From the NCBI GenBank assembly GCA_947589285.1, contig CANPZV010000010.1, forward strand, positions 1 through 37,324: a stretch of DNA of 37,324 bases, written 5' to 3'. A program made the translations under genes and the position numbers. Shown here in pieces: positions 1 through 8,241 of this stretch; the first letter of the stretch is position 1, and each line of letters begins with the position of its first letter. Source of the DNA: an uncultured Clostridia bacterium (GTDB taxonomy: Bacteria; Bacillota; Clostridia; Christensenellales; Borkfalkiaceae). The notes under the pieces were generated by a model. The model had not been told where the DNA came from. It did not search any database and was given only the letters and a program-made list of their open reading frames with translations.

Positions 1-300
1 CTCAAACGAAGTCCGTGGTAGCGGCGTCATGCTGAGAAGCAATGTTGTTCGAAGCCGAAAAGCTGACCCGAAGCATCCCGCCGCTATTATGATGAGGTCG
101 CCCCCCCGCGAGATTCTTCGGTTCAACGTCTCGGACTTCGTTCAGTCCCCGTTTCTCAGAATGACGCGGGGCGGCAAGACGGAATCAGTACGAAACCCCT
201 CTGTCACTTCGTGACATCTCCCCTATAAGGGGCGACAAGGAAAGGACGTCACGCCTCGACCTCTCCCCTATAAGGGGCGACAAGACAGGCTTACATCAAA
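1..300. repeat. Dispersed modular repeat island 1
   Basis: No gene is supported here. Bases 1-175 form a composite repeat that recurs, diverged, at about 33534-33712; both contain the phrases AAAGTCCG or GAAGTCCG, GCGGCGTCATGCTGAGAA, GACCCGAAGCATC and CCCCGTTTCTCAGAATG. Bases 202-216 are a hairpin unit (TGTCACTTCGTGACA) followed by CCCCTATAAGGGG at 220-232 and again at 265-277, each continuing with CGACAAG. The same pair of hairpin units recurs near 26656-26686, and inverted near 28580-28612 and 33225-33257. Short open frames here are repeat translations. Confidence 0.8.
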
Positions 301-303
301 ATA

Positions 304-954
304 TTACAAGTCCACGCTTTCAAACCGTCTCATGGAGAGGAGCGCGGCAACGGCGGTCATGCCGCCGTACAGGACAAGGCCGCCGAACAAGACGGCAAGT
401 TTCGCCCCATAATTTGCGGGGTCGGGCAGAGTGAGCGGCGCGAAGAAGGGCAAATGCCTGACCGCGACCAAAAGGCCGATGAGGACAAACTGCACCGCCG
501 CCGCGATCACGAACGGCACGCCGACCTTTTCGGGGCGGCCATAGTGCAGGGGAAAGAACGCGAGGTTGAACACGCCCATGAGCAACCCTCCAAACCCGCA
601 GAAGGCTAAATTCGCGCTGTTTCCCGCGAGGTTGACGCGCATCTCCTCGGGAAAGACCGTCTGCTTTACGGCGATACAAACCGCCGCCAACAGCAGAAGC
701 GCGCATTGGAACGTGACGGCGGTCATGATCCGCGCGAGGGGGACCTCCCTCTTCTTGACGGGGAGCGAGCAAGTGAATGTCAAATCCCCGCTCTCCCGCG
801 CCGCCATGGAGATGAAGAAAACAGACAGCCCCGAAAAGAAGAAGATGACTTCATAGGGATAGTTCGGCACAAAGACGAGTGCCGCAAACGCCAAAAAGAC
901 AAAGGACGTCGGGTGCAGACAGAGAGAAAATTCCTTCTTAATGAGTGCTTTCAT
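304..954 (-). CDS. ABC-2 type transporter permease
   Basis: Integral membrane subunit of an ABC exporter, 216 residues from the chosen start. The N-terminus MKALIKKEF followed by a hydrophobic segment, and about six membrane segments in all, are typical of ABC-2 permeases of the PF13346 type, which often pair with ATPases like the one just upstream. The segment ending in LPVKKREVPLAR matches the conserved cytoplasmic motif seen after TM2 in this group. The start at 954 is preferred over an in-frame ATG at 978 because GAGGAG lies 6-7 bases before it. The gene overlaps the end of the ATPase gene by 17 bases, so translation is probably coupled. The substrate is unknown; peptide or bacteriocin export or self-immunity is common for such AbrB/GntR-headed ABC-2 operons, but that is inference. 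Confidence 0.85.
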   Translation of the reverse strand: MKALIKKEFSLCLHPTSFVFLAFAALVFVPNYPYEVIFFFSGLSVFFISMAARESGDLTFTCSLPVKKREVPLARIMTAVTFQCALLLLAAVCIAVKQTVFPEEMRVNLAGNSANLAFCGFGGLLMGVFNLAFFPLHYGRPEKVGVPFVIAAAVQFVLIGLLVAVRHLPFFAPLTLPDPANYGAKLAVLFGGLVLYGGMTAVAALLSMRRFESVDL

Positions 955-1774
955 TTTGTCTCCTCTTTTCCCATTCAAGGTGGATCATGATCTCGTCGAG
1001 GGTGGCTTCCCGCCCCTCGGACGTGCCCGTGACCAAGCCCCCATAACCATCTTTTCCTTCCTTCACGCCGATCGCCCGCGCCGCGGCCGCCTCCGAAAGC
1101 GAGGCAAAGCGTTGGAAACGGTATCGTCCGATGAGCGTTTCGAGCGGGCCGTCCGTAAGGAGCGTCCCGTCCGACAGGTAAAGAATTCGGTCGGCGACGC
1201 GCATGAGGTCAGACGTGATATGCGTGGAAAACAACACAGTAACGCCCTGCTTTTTGAGGGAGAGAAGCGTATCGCAGAAGTCCTCGCGGGAGAGCGGGTC
1301 GAGGCCGCTCGTCGGCTCGTCCAAAAGGAGCAATTTCGCCCCATGCGATAAGGCGAGCGCGAGGGAGAATTTGATCTTCATTCCCTCTGAAAGCTCCCTC
1401 ACCCGCTTGGTGAGGACAAGTGCGTACTCTTCACAGTAACGTTTGAAGGCCTTCCCGTCCCAATGGGGATAAAAGGGCGCGACCGCCTTTGCGACGGCAG
1501 AGAGTGTTTTATTCGGATAGAACCGAAACCCGCCGCCGACGTAGCCGATCAGCTCCTTGGCAGCTCTTTCTTCCTCCGAGAAGTCCCGTCCGAACACCCT
1601 GACTGTCCCTTCGGACGAAATCAGCCGCATGATGGATTTGAGCGTGGTACTCTTTCCCGCGCCGTTGCGGCCGATCAGCCCCGCAATTTCTCCAGCCTCC
1701 ACCGCGAAGGAGATGCCGCCGAGCGTGAAATTGGGGTAGACTTTTTTTAAGTTTTGGACTTCGAGCGCGTACAT
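938..1774 (-). CDS. ABC transporter ATP-binding protein
   Basis: Nucleotide-binding subunit (278 aa) of an ABC-2 exporter. Visible motifs are Walker A GLIGRNGAGKST (about residues 33-44), the signature LSEGMK (about 128), Walker B LLLLDEPTSGLDPLSRED, and the switch histidine in FSTHITSD. The start at 1774 has GGGGAGAG a few bases upstream and lies two bases after the stop of the AbrB-type gene. The 3' end overlaps the permease start. The C-terminal extension after about residue 210 is typical of the CcmA/YtrB-like exporters of Firmicutes. The gene order regulator-ATPase-permease resembles the B. subtilis ytrABCDEF head, but the regulator here is AbrB-like rather than GntR-like. Substrate not determinable. 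Confidence 0.92.
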   Translation of the reverse strand: MYALEVQNLKKVYPNFTLGGISFAVEAGEIAGLIGRNGAGKSTTLKSIMRLISSEGTVRVFGRDFSEEERAAKELIGYVGGGFRFYPNKTLSAVAKAVAPFYPHWDGKAFKRYCEEYALVLTKRVRELSEGMKIKFSLALALSHGAKLLLLDEPTSGLDPLSREDFCDTLLSLKKQGVTVLFSTHITSDLMRVADRILYLSDGTLLTDGPLETLIGRYRFQRFASLSEAAAARAIGVKEGKDGYGGLVTGTSEGREATLDEIMIHLEWEKRRQNESTH

Positions 1775-1776
1775 GG

Positions 1777-1995
1777 TCAGCTCTCCCCGTCCTTGACCTG
1801 CTTGACGGCGTTCAAAAAGGACTCCGCATACGAGAACGGTTGCAGGGCGATGCCCTGGTTTTTGTCCGCCATGAGGAGGAGTGCGTCTCCCGCATTGAGA
1901 GAAAACATGTCGCGCACTTCTTTGGGAATGACGATCTGCCCCTTGGGGCCGATCTTCACGGTCGCAAGATATTTGCCTTCGGGAAAGTTTTCCAT
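1777..1995 (-). CDS. AbrB/SpoVT-family DNA-binding regulator
   Basis: Small dimeric swapped-hairpin DNA-binding protein (72 aa). The core ATVKIGPKGQIVIPKEVRD (about residues 11-29) is the classic SpoVT-AbrB motif, followed by FSLNAGDALLLMADK. It is first in a three-gene operon with the ABC ATPase and permease. The start has AGGAG nine bases upstream. A strong promoter and a perfect 15-bp palindrome lie directly upstream, so autoregulation of the transporter operon is the simplest reading (inference). It is not obviously the antitoxin of a toxin-antitoxin pair, because no toxin gene follows. The C-terminal roughly 20 residues are helical and not recognised. Confidence 0.88.
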   Translation of the reverse strand: MENFPEGKYLATVKIGPKGQIVIPKEVRDMFSLNAGDALLLMADKNQGIALQPFSYAESFLNAVKQVKDGES

Positions 1996-2009
1996 ACTGT
2001 ATTGCTCCT

Positions 2010-2058
2010 AAAAGTATTACTTTTCTTACATTATATACTTTTCAAATCCACTTGTCAA
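2010..2058 (-). promoter_or_regulatory. Sigma-A promoter and candidate AbrB operator
   Basis: On the minus strand a consensus -35 TTGACA (2053-2058) and -10 TATAAT (2030-2035) are separated by 17 bp. Just downstream, 2010-2024 is a perfect palindrome AAAAGTATTACTTTT, and its half-site AAAAGTATA recurs between the -35 and -10. The palindrome covers the expected transcription start, where a bound repressor would block initiation. The promoter call is strong; the operator role is inferred. Confidence 0.8.
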
Positions 2059-2089
2059 TGGTTTTTTTGAGAATTTTGAGATTTTTCGG

Positions 2090-2765
2090 TATTCCCGCGC
2101 TACGTCTTGCCCTTGGCCCTCCCGTGGGAGGTATCGTTCTCGCCCCCTCCATGGGAGGGGGTACGCGTCATGTTGAGGCGAAGCCGAAACATCCCGAAGA
2201 ACGAAGTCCGTTCTTTCCCCCTCGGGATTCATCGCTACGCTCTGAATGACGCAATCCCCCCACCATCCGCTATGCGGGAGCCTCATTATATAAGCCTTCC
2301 CCCCCGAGGGGGTCGCAAAACGCAATTCTTGCGCATCAGCACAGTGTGCTGTGCGCTGCGTTTTGCGGTGAGTGAGCGCATTATCCCGCGCGAACGGTGA
2401 CCGCCCCGCCCGCATTCTTATTGCTCCAAGGGCGGCACGAGCCGTAGGCGAAGTACTGCGGGTCTCTACCCGCATGAGACAGTGGCACGGCTCTGCCGTG
2501 ACGGTTGAGGGGCATCTTGATTGGAAGCACCCCTCATCAGTCGCCTTCGGCGACAGCTTCCCCCCACAGGGGGGAAGCCTTTGGACAAGAAAAGCTGAGG
2601 GACAGTCCCCTATAAGGGGCGACGAGGGGAATTCGTTTGAGGGGATCCTTCGCCTTCGGCTCAGGATGAGCCTCTCCCGCTCATTCTGAGCGTAGCGAAG
2701 GTCCTTGGTCGATGTCCCCCCACCCCCCGTTGCGTTTTGCGACCCCCGTAGGGGGTAGGCCGGAG
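2090..2765. repeat. Dispersed modular repeat island 2
   Basis: About 680 bp without a credible gene. Modules seen: CCCTCCC-type GC palindromes at 2116-2165; a 46-base segment 2165-2210 found exactly, inverted, at 33367-33412; a long inverted repeat at 2314-2367; and 2634-2760, whose phrases recur inverted at 28400-28567 in the same order (TTTGAGGGGATCCTTCGCC, GGCTCAGGATGAGCC, CCTTGGTCGATGTCCCCCC, GTAGGGGGTAGGC). The frames that stay open here are translations of repeats. Confidence 0.8.
2314..2367. repeat. Long inverted repeat with inner hairpin
   Basis: Perfect 11-base arms CGCAAAACGCA (2314-2324) and TGCGTTTTGCG (2357-2367) enclose a second hairpin CAGCAC/GTGCTG (2337-2342 and 2346-2351). 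Part of the outer arm (TTGCGTTTTGCG) recurs near 2730. It could form an extended RNA stem or cruciform. It lacks a T-run, so a plain terminator role is not supported. Confidence 0.6.
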
Positions 2766-2768
2766 ACG

Positions 2769-2797
2769 AAAAAAGAGAGCCGTGCGGCTCTCTTTTT
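2769..2797 (-). terminator. Intrinsic terminator of the three-gene ATPase operon
   Basis: Stem AAAAGAGAGCC (2771-2781) pairs with GGCTCTCTTTT (2786-2796) around a GTGC loop. On the minus strand the stem is followed by a U-run (A-run at 2769-2774), ten bases after the stop at 2807. The flanking T-run on the other side could also stop plus-strand transcription. Confidence 0.85.
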
Positions 2798-2806
2798 CGG
2801 AAGTTT

Positions 2807-4888
2807 CTAAATCACGTCCCCGTAGAGGTCGGTGAAGAGTTCCTCTGTGAGGAACACACGGCGGGCACGGCAGTCCGTAAACTCGGAAATGTACCCGAGG
2901 CACGCCATCCACTCGACGATCATGCCTGCCCGACTGTACCCGATCCCGCACCTGCGCTGAATGTAGGAGATGCTCGCGCTGTGCAAATCCACGCACAACT
3001 TCAACCCGTCGAGATAAACTTTGTCGGGCGGTTCGAGGCGCACCATCTCGGCGGGCGGCTCGGAGATGGGATAGAAGTCGAAGTGTTTGTTTGCCCCCGT
3101 GGCGATGCGCCGCACGGTAGCCCGCGGCGTCTCGGAGATGACCGCCTGCACCCTGGTCTCGTCCTCTCCCTCGCGATAGTAGCCGTCACCGCTCCCCACG
3201 AGGAGGTCGGACGGTTCGCAGAGGACGGAAATCCCCTCCCGCGCGGGGCGGAATTCGGGCCGTTCGCCCGCCGCGCCCGTGAGGCGGAAGTTCAGTCTCG
3301 CGCCGAACAGGCCGATGATGCGCGGAGGAAGCGTCTCCTCGGAGGCGTCGTTGACGGAGAGAATGACGCGTATGCCCGCCGCCCGCGCCCTTGCGATCTT
3401 CTCCAATTTATCTGCGAACTGCTCCCGCTCGGTCTCGTCCATGGGGGGAAGCCCGTCCATGACGAGGAGGATATTCTGCGGGCGCGTCTCCCCCTCCTTC
3501 GGGGGAGCGGTGAGGCCGCAGAGGATGTCGAGCATGGCGAACAGCCCGTGTTTCGTCGTGACCGTCCGCGGGGTGTAGGCGTGGGGAAGTCCCCCATAGG
3601 GGAGGAAGTCGGCGTGGCAGAATGCCGCAGAGAAGATGCGGAGTTTTTCGGGGGAGTACCGCGCGGCAAGCTCCCCGATCGCGCCGTGGAGGTAGGCGTT
3701 TCCCTCGACGCCGTTGTCGCTCGCGATGAGCAAATTATGATCTCTGAGGTCGCAGACGACGTCCTGCCCCTCGTGCGTCTTGCCGATGGCGAGATACAGC
3801 CCGTGCCTGCGCGGGTATTTGATCGTCCTCGCGAAATAGGAGACGGGGAGGGTCTTGCGCATTCCCTCGGGGAAGGGGACGACGAGTTTAACGAGATCGA
3901 GCCGTTCGTTCTCCTCGATGCTCGCGCGGCGGAAAAGCCCGAGCGCGTAGTGGGTGACGTACTTCTTCATGCGCGGATAGACCTCCGCGCTCGCCGCCCT
4001 GACCGTAAAGCCCACGACGGAATAGCCGATGTCTATCCTGATCATCTCGGCCTTCACCAGGCAGAAGTCAAAGACTTTGAAGAAGAGGTCCCGCACGGCC
4101 TGTACCGAGCGGAGGACGTCCTTGCCGATCCGCTGGCGGGGGCAGGCGCACGCGATGAGGTCGGAATCGGCGACCTTCGGCTCGCACGACTCCGCGCTCT
4201 CGATGCACGGGAGAATGAGGGACAGTTCGTCCACGTTGAGGGTGTCGGCGATCCCGTCGCCCAGCTCGCTGTCCATTACGGCGGCGTCCACGATCCTGCG
4301 TTTGTGCGCCTCGACGATCTCCTCGATCTCTTCGTCCGTCATCGGCTTGATGAGGCAGTCCTCGTCGTAATCGTCGTCATCTTCCGCAAAGAGCATGTCA
4401 AAATCGGCGTCGTCCAAGCCGCCGCCGTCGTCGGTCCCCTCGTCCTCCTCTATGAGGGCTTTGAGCCTCTTCTCCTCATCGCTGAGCCGATCGCTGCTGC
4501 CGTCATAGTCCCCGTAGAGGGTATGGAGCAGGTCTTGGTCATACTTTTTTGCGTTGCCGAAGAGACCGTCGAAAAAGGCCTGCACGGGGCTGCGCACTCC
4601 CCGCCGCTTGGGGAAGGCGGGCGCGGGCTTTTTTTCTTCGCGGGGGACGGTCTCCCCGCTGACGCGGGCGAACACGTCGTCGAGAGACTCGGGCGGCGCG
4701 GGAGATCTTCCCGCCCCCGCCGTGACGTATTCAAGCCCCTTGTCGTAGAACAGAAGGTCCCGCTTCACGAGATCGTTCACGAGGGTATAGACGGTGTAAT
4801 AGTCCGCGGAAAACCGCTGCTGTATGGCGGGAATGGTGACCCGCTGCTGTCTGAGGATATATTCCTCCATCTTTTTCTTGTCTGCCAT
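2807..4888 (-). CDS. FtsK/SpoIIIE-like protein with degenerate ATPase motifs
   Basis: 693 residues, no membrane segment. Residues 1-55 look like a winged helix; 140-190 are very acidic. Residues 280-590 follow the FtsK motor order: an alpha-like part, then GLYLAIGKTHEGQDVVCDL, matching the strand before FtsK Walker A. The P-loop position (FtsK GATGSGKS) reads SDNGVEGN (about 390-397), losing the GK[ST]. YGGLPHAYTP aligns with FtsK YEGIPHLLTP. The Walker B position reads LLVMDGLPPM (474-483), with the glutamate replaced. ARAAGIRVIL aligns with the conserved ARAAGIHLVL. The C-terminal ASISYIQRRCGIGYSRAGMI (638-657) is a clear FtsK gamma winged helix, which reads polarity sequences in true FtsK. 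It is therefore likely a non-hydrolysing DNA-reading paralogue. It is last of three cotranscribed genes; the start has no competing upstream start. Confidence 0.8.
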   Translation of the reverse strand: MADKKKMEEYILRQQRVTIPAIQQRFSADYYTVYTLVNDLVKRDLLFYDKGLEYVTAGAGRSPAPPESLDDVFARVSGETVPREEKKPAPAFPKRRGVRSPVQAFFDGLFGNAKKYDQDLLHTLYGDYDGSSDRLSDEEKRLKALIEEDEGTDDGGGLDDADFDMLFAEDDDDYDEDCLIKPMTDEEIEEIVEAHKRRIVDAAVMDSELGDGIADTLNVDELSLILPCIESAESCEPKVADSDLIACACPRQRIGKDVLRSVQAVRDLFFKVFDFCLVKAEMIRIDIGYSVVGFTVRAASAEVYPRMKKYVTHYALGLFRRASIEENERLDLVKLVVPFPEGMRKTLPVSYFARTIKYPRRHGLYLAIGKTHEGQDVVCDLRDHNLLIASDNGVEGNAYLHGAIGELAARYSPEKLRIFSAAFCHADFLPYGGLPHAYTPRTVTTKHGLFAMLDILCGLTAPPKEGETRPQNILLVMDGLPPMDETEREQFADKLEKIARARAAGIRVILSVNDASEETLPPRIIGLFGARLNFRLTGAAGERPEFRPAREGISVLCEPSDLLVGSGDGYYREGEDETRVQAVISETPRATVRRIATGANKHFDFYPISEPPAEMVRLEPPDKVYLDGLKLCVDLHSASISYIQRRCGIGYSRAGMIVEWMACLGYISEFTDCRARRVFLTEELFTDLYGDVI

Positions 4889-4900
4889 GACCGCCTCCCG

Positions 4901-6556
4901 TCACTCTGTACTGTAAATATATTTCTTGTCAAAAGGATCTGTCCTGCCGATGTACTCTTTTTCGTCGCGGAGGGGAAGATCGGCGAATTCCCTGCATTCG
5001 TAGTACCGCTCCAATTTGGAGAACAGCACATATCCGCAATTTGCCTCGGTGATGATGCACTCGCCCGCGACGAAGCGGGAGAGCATGCTGACGGGGACGA
5101 GCGGAATGGTGTCGAAGGAGAATTGGTTCATCTCGTACCCGCTCCCGTTGAGGGCGGAGACGGGGGAGAGCCGCGTCACCTTTCCGCACTCCTTGGAGAA
5201 CTTTTCGAGCGTTCCGGGGTCGTTGGACCCCATGAAGATGTGCATGTTGAGGTTCTCGACGACGATCTCCGCGACGGCGTCGCTGTACACGCTGTTGAGT
5301 TGGGCATACGACTGCATGATGAGGATAAAGAAGATGTTCCGTCCCGCACAGGCGGAGATGGTCGTCTCGAAGTCCTTCATCGCGGGGAAATTGCCGAATT
5401 CGTCCAAAATGAAGTAGAACGGGACCTTCCGCATGCCCGTCGGCTGTGCGTTGGCGTGTTCGATCAGAAGGCGGTAGGCGTCCTGAATGAAGAGGCTGAT
5501 GACCTTGAAATGCACTTTCAGTTCGTCGCGGTAGCAGATGAACACGGCGACGGGCTTCTCCCCCGTCAGAATGCTCATCTCAAAGGAGTTACAACTCGTC
5601 ACGAGGCGCATCGCGCTCTCGCGGAATACCGACAGTTTGGAGCTGAAAATGCTGATGATGCACTGCCTTGTGACGTTTGCCGCCTCGGGCAGCGTGCTGT
5701 ACGCGATCGCCCGCGCGCGGGAGGAGGAGGGACGGGAGGAGAAGAAGGAAGGGAATCCGTTCGTGATCTCCCCCATCAGGGTGATGATCGTGCCGAAGGA
5801 GAAGGTCCCCTCGGTGATCGGACGGCGGCGGCTGTTGGCAGTGGAATCCCGATCGCTGTCCTCGAGCATCCCCCAAAGATATGCCTTCAAAAGCTCCCTC
5901 GCGCTGTCCTCCCAATAGGGGTCGCGCTTGTCCTCGGTGGGGCAGACCATCTGGGCAACGGTGTCGATGTCGTTGCCGACCTCCTCCGTCATGAGCCTGA
6001 CCCAGCGGGCGATGGCCTCGTCGAGGGCCTTCTGGTCCTCATATACGACGCCGCGGAACTTGTTCCTCGGGCCGTTCGGCGTCATGACAAGTTCGACCTC
6101 CTTGTACACCGAAAAGATGGAGTGGTACTTGCGGAAGATGGGCGTCAGGGGGTTCCAGCACTCCGAATGGAGGTAGTTCCTGAAATTAAGGAGGAGGACG
6201 GTGTACCCCTCCTTCTCCAATGCGGCGGCGGTGTGGCGGTAGATCTCCCCCTTGGGGTCGGAGATGACCATGCTCTTCTTGTTCTTCGCCCGCGCAAAGG
6301 AGATGACGGTGGGAATGACGTAGGAGGTCGTCTTGCCGAGCCGCGTGGAGGCGATGACGCCGACGTGGTTCTCCTTCTCGGAATAGGTCTGAAGGAGCCT
6401 CCCGCCGACGTACCTCGCCGCTTTGAGTACGCCCGTCACCTCCCTTTCGGGGAGTTCGTCATACCATACGCTGTTCGGAAAGTCCTCGTTCATGTCGCTG
6501 TAATGGACATACGCCGTATTGTCGTAATCTTTGAGAAGTTCACTCATGATATCCAT
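4901..6556 (-). CDS. Soluble VirD4/TraG-like ATPase
   Basis: 551 residues from the ATG at 6556, chosen because GGAGG lies eight bases upstream; a GTG at 6565 falls inside that Shine-Dalgarno sequence. P-loop ASTRLGKT (about 69-76) fits [AG]x4GK[ST]; Walker B is FYFILDEFGN (about 380-389), typical of type IV coupling proteins; MQSYAQLNSVY (about 414) is the conserved motif after it. ISDPKGEIYRHTA near 100 is also typical of the family. Unlike VirD4/TraG it has no N-terminal membrane helices. No relaxase, VirB4 or other conjugation gene is nearby. It overlaps the upstream gene by 17 bases and ends 12 bases before the FtsK-like gene. In VirD4 relatives this fold pumps DNA or protein through a hexamer; the substrate here is unknown. 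It is the only protein of the operon with intact nucleotide-binding motifs. Confidence 0.85.
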   Translation of the reverse strand: MDIMSELLKDYDNTAYVHYSDMNEDFPNSVWYDELPEREVTGVLKAARYVGGRLLQTYSEKENHVGVIASTRLGKTTSYVIPTVISFARAKNKKSMVISDPKGEIYRHTAAALEKEGYTVLLLNFRNYLHSECWNPLTPIFRKYHSIFSVYKEVELVMTPNGPRNKFRGVVYEDQKALDEAIARWVRLMTEEVGNDIDTVAQMVCPTEDKRDPYWEDSARELLKAYLWGMLEDSDRDSTANSRRRPITEGTFSFGTIITLMGEITNGFPSFFSSRPSSSRARAIAYSTLPEAANVTRQCIISIFSSKLSVFRESAMRLVTSCNSFEMSILTGEKPVAVFICYRDELKVHFKVISLFIQDAYRLLIEHANAQPTGMRKVPFYFILDEFGNFPAMKDFETTISACAGRNIFFILIMQSYAQLNSVYSDAVAEIVVENLNMHIFMGSNDPGTLEKFSKECGKVTRLSPVSALNGSGYEMNQFSFDTIPLVPVSMLSRFVAGECIITEANCGYVLFSKLERYYECREFADLPLRDEKEYIGRTDPFDKKYIYSTE

Positions 6557-8159
6557 TGTAACCACCTCCGAATCCGTAATATGTATTGTGTTTTTCGCAG
6601 ATGAGACGGTAGTACTTCTTCACGTCGCCGTCGGTCAGCTCAAAGGCCGTCCTCCTGTGTTCGCGGACGGCGGCGTCGAGGATCTTGTCGATCTCGTCGG
6701 CCGTGTACTCGGAGAGGACTGCGGGCGCGACGGCCGCCATGGCGACGGAATTTGCCCCGTAGACCGATTGCTTCTCCCTGAAGATCTCGGCAGGGAGCCA
6801 GCTCTTCTCCTCCTTGGAGAGGGGAGCGATGCGCACGACGTCGCACAGGCCCTCCAACCGCTTCTCCCACTCCGCGTCGCAGAAGCACACGGGAAGCACG
6901 GGGGAGAGATCGATGGACACCCCGGGGCGCACGAGGCGGAACCGTCTCCGCTTCGCGCTCTTGAGGAAGTTCTTGGCGGCGTCGAACACCCGCTCGTGGA
7001 TCTCCCCGCGGAAGAACATCAGATATACATTGAATTTGTCCTCCGCGCACCCGCGCACAAAGAGATTGTTCTGGGTCGGCTCGAGGTCATACTCGGTCAT
7101 GTCTGAGACCTCGACGCGCTCCACGCGGGCAGAGGGGAACGCCCTGCGGACCGCGGCGGCGTACCGCTCGGTCATGTAGACGCTCTCCGACGACAGGCAG
7201 ACGGGGCAATACCCGTCGATGCCGCGCAGATCGAAGTTCTCGATGCGGGCCGCGACGTCCTCCGTCTCCCTGCTGAGGTAGGGGCGGACCGCGATGAGAG
7301 GCGCGGGGTCAAAGGGCGCGTCCGTGAAGGAGAGCTTCAGGGGAAGCGCGCTCGCCTCGGCAAAGAGTTCCTTATTGGGGGAGAGAATGACGGCCTCCTT
7401 GTCCTTCTCGTCCACGGCGGTGCTGTAGATGAGGCGGGCATGGGCCTTGGAATAGAGGTCGCGGCGGACGATGCCCTGCGCGAAGGCCTTTTCAAGGAGC
7501 AGATAGCCGCACCCGCCGTCGGGATCGGCCTTCCCATAGACGCTCTCAACGCGCCGCGCCGTCTCGTCGTGGCCGAGCCGCTTGAGCAGCCCGCTCAAAG
7601 GCACGAGATAGCGCGATCTGTCGTCGGGATCGTACGCAAGCCCCGCAAAGAGGCCCTCGATGCTGTTCCATTCGGCGGCCTTCCTGATGTTCTGCAAGCC
7701 GCGGGCGGGATCCTTGCCCATGACGATGCCCTCGCCGAGCAGTGCGCCGAGAATGACGAGGAAGGGCACGCAACCCCCCTCCGCCACGGCGAGAAGATTC
7801 TCGCACGCGACGGCCTGCACCGGCTCCGTGAGGGGAAGTTTGTACCGCTCCGCAAGGGAGAGCGCGCTCCCCTTGATGTCAAGGAGGCGCACCGTCTCGG
7901 GGTCCTCCTCCCGCTGTTCCCCGCGCATGGCAAAGAATTGGCGGAGCCTGCGCAGCTGCATATAGAGCTGTTCGCTCTTCAATTCCTGGATCTCGTCCCG
8001 CCTGACAAGCCCGAAGAGCCGCTCCCTCTCCTCTTCGGGAAGGAGAAAGATCCGCGCAAATACTCCGAAGAGCGCGCGCTTGTCCCCGCAAAAGCGGCCG
8101 ACGACCGCTTCGGCGAGAAAGTAAGTGTGCAACATGATTTCCGTAAGATACCCTAACAT
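6540..8159 (-). CDS. Unrecognised protein, Sel1-like part plus degenerate AAA+ fold
   Basis: 539 residues, first gene of the operon. I do not recognise a named family. Residues 115-215 have alpha-helical repeats of Sel1 character (for example ARGLQNIRKAAEWNSIEGLF). Residues about 310-500 follow the order of a Lon/Clp-type AAA+ domain: CLSSESVYMTERYAAAVRRA sits where GxPGxGKT is expected but has lost the P-loop; YLMFFRGEIHERVFDAAKNF sits where Walker B and the arginine-bearing helix are expected; SIDLSPVLPVCFCDAEW resembles the sensor-1 strand; and PLSKEEK with the later helices resembles the AAA+ lid. The AAA+ reading is inference from motif order only. Cysteines 318/321 and 425/427 might bind a metal. 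AGGAGG and AAGGAG precede the start. The last 17 bases overlap the VirD4-like gene. Confidence 0.6.
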   Translation of the reverse strand: MLGYLTEIMLHTYFLAEAVVGRFCGDKRALFGVFARIFLLPEEERERLFGLVRRDEIQELKSEQLYMQLRRLRQFFAMRGEQREEDPETVRLLDIKGSALSLAERYKLPLTEPVQAVACENLLAVAEGGCVPFLVILGALLGEGIVMGKDPARGLQNIRKAAEWNSIEGLFAGLAYDPDDRSRYLVPLSGLLKRLGHDETARRVESVYGKADPDGGCGYLLLEKAFAQGIVRRDLYSKAHARLIYSTAVDEKDKEAVILSPNKELFAEASALPLKLSFTDAPFDPAPLIAVRPYLSRETEDVAARIENFDLRGIDGYCPVCLSSESVYMTERYAAAVRRAFPSARVERVEVSDMTEYDLEPTQNNLFVRGCAEDKFNVYLMFFRGEIHERVFDAAKNFLKSAKRRRFRLVRPGVSIDLSPVLPVCFCDAEWEKRLEGLCDVVRIAPLSKEEKSWLPAEIFREKQSVYGANSVAMAAVAPAVLSEYTADEIDKILDAAVREHRRTAFELTDGDVKKYYRLICEKHNTYYGFGGGYNGYHE

Positions 8160-8207
8160 CTCTTTGATCTCCTTCCTCCTTTCAGATGCTTCGTTTTTCC
8201 GTTTCGC

Positions 8208-8241
8208 AAAAAATAAAACCGTCTTTTCTGCAAAAGACGGT
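8208..8241 (-). terminator. Intrinsic terminator inside the operon leader
   Basis: Ten-bp stem ACCGTCTTTT (8218-8227) with AAAAGACGGT (8232-8241) and a CTGC loop. On the minus strand it is followed by TTTTATTTTTT. It lies about 50 bases before the first start codon of the three-gene operon, so the promoter upstream can reach the genes only by read-through. Confidence 0.85.

Noticed and set aside
29-214. 61-codon frame at the left edge
   Set aside because: Lies wholly in repeat DNA; no ribosome binding site or homology.
2026-2475. Open frame in repeat island 2 (minus strand)
   Set aside because: It is a translation of the hairpin modules; the same peptide phrases arise from copies elsewhere in other frames.
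4901-6556. VirD4-like gene as part of an integrative conjugative element
   Set aside because: No relaxase, VirB4, integrase or attachment repeats, and no membrane anchor; flanks are ordinary chromosomal genes.
2981-6604. Very long open frame antisense to the ATPase operon
   Set aside because: High GC leaves shadow frames open; its composition is repetitive in charged residues, it shows no motif, and the opposite strand holds clearly conserved proteins.
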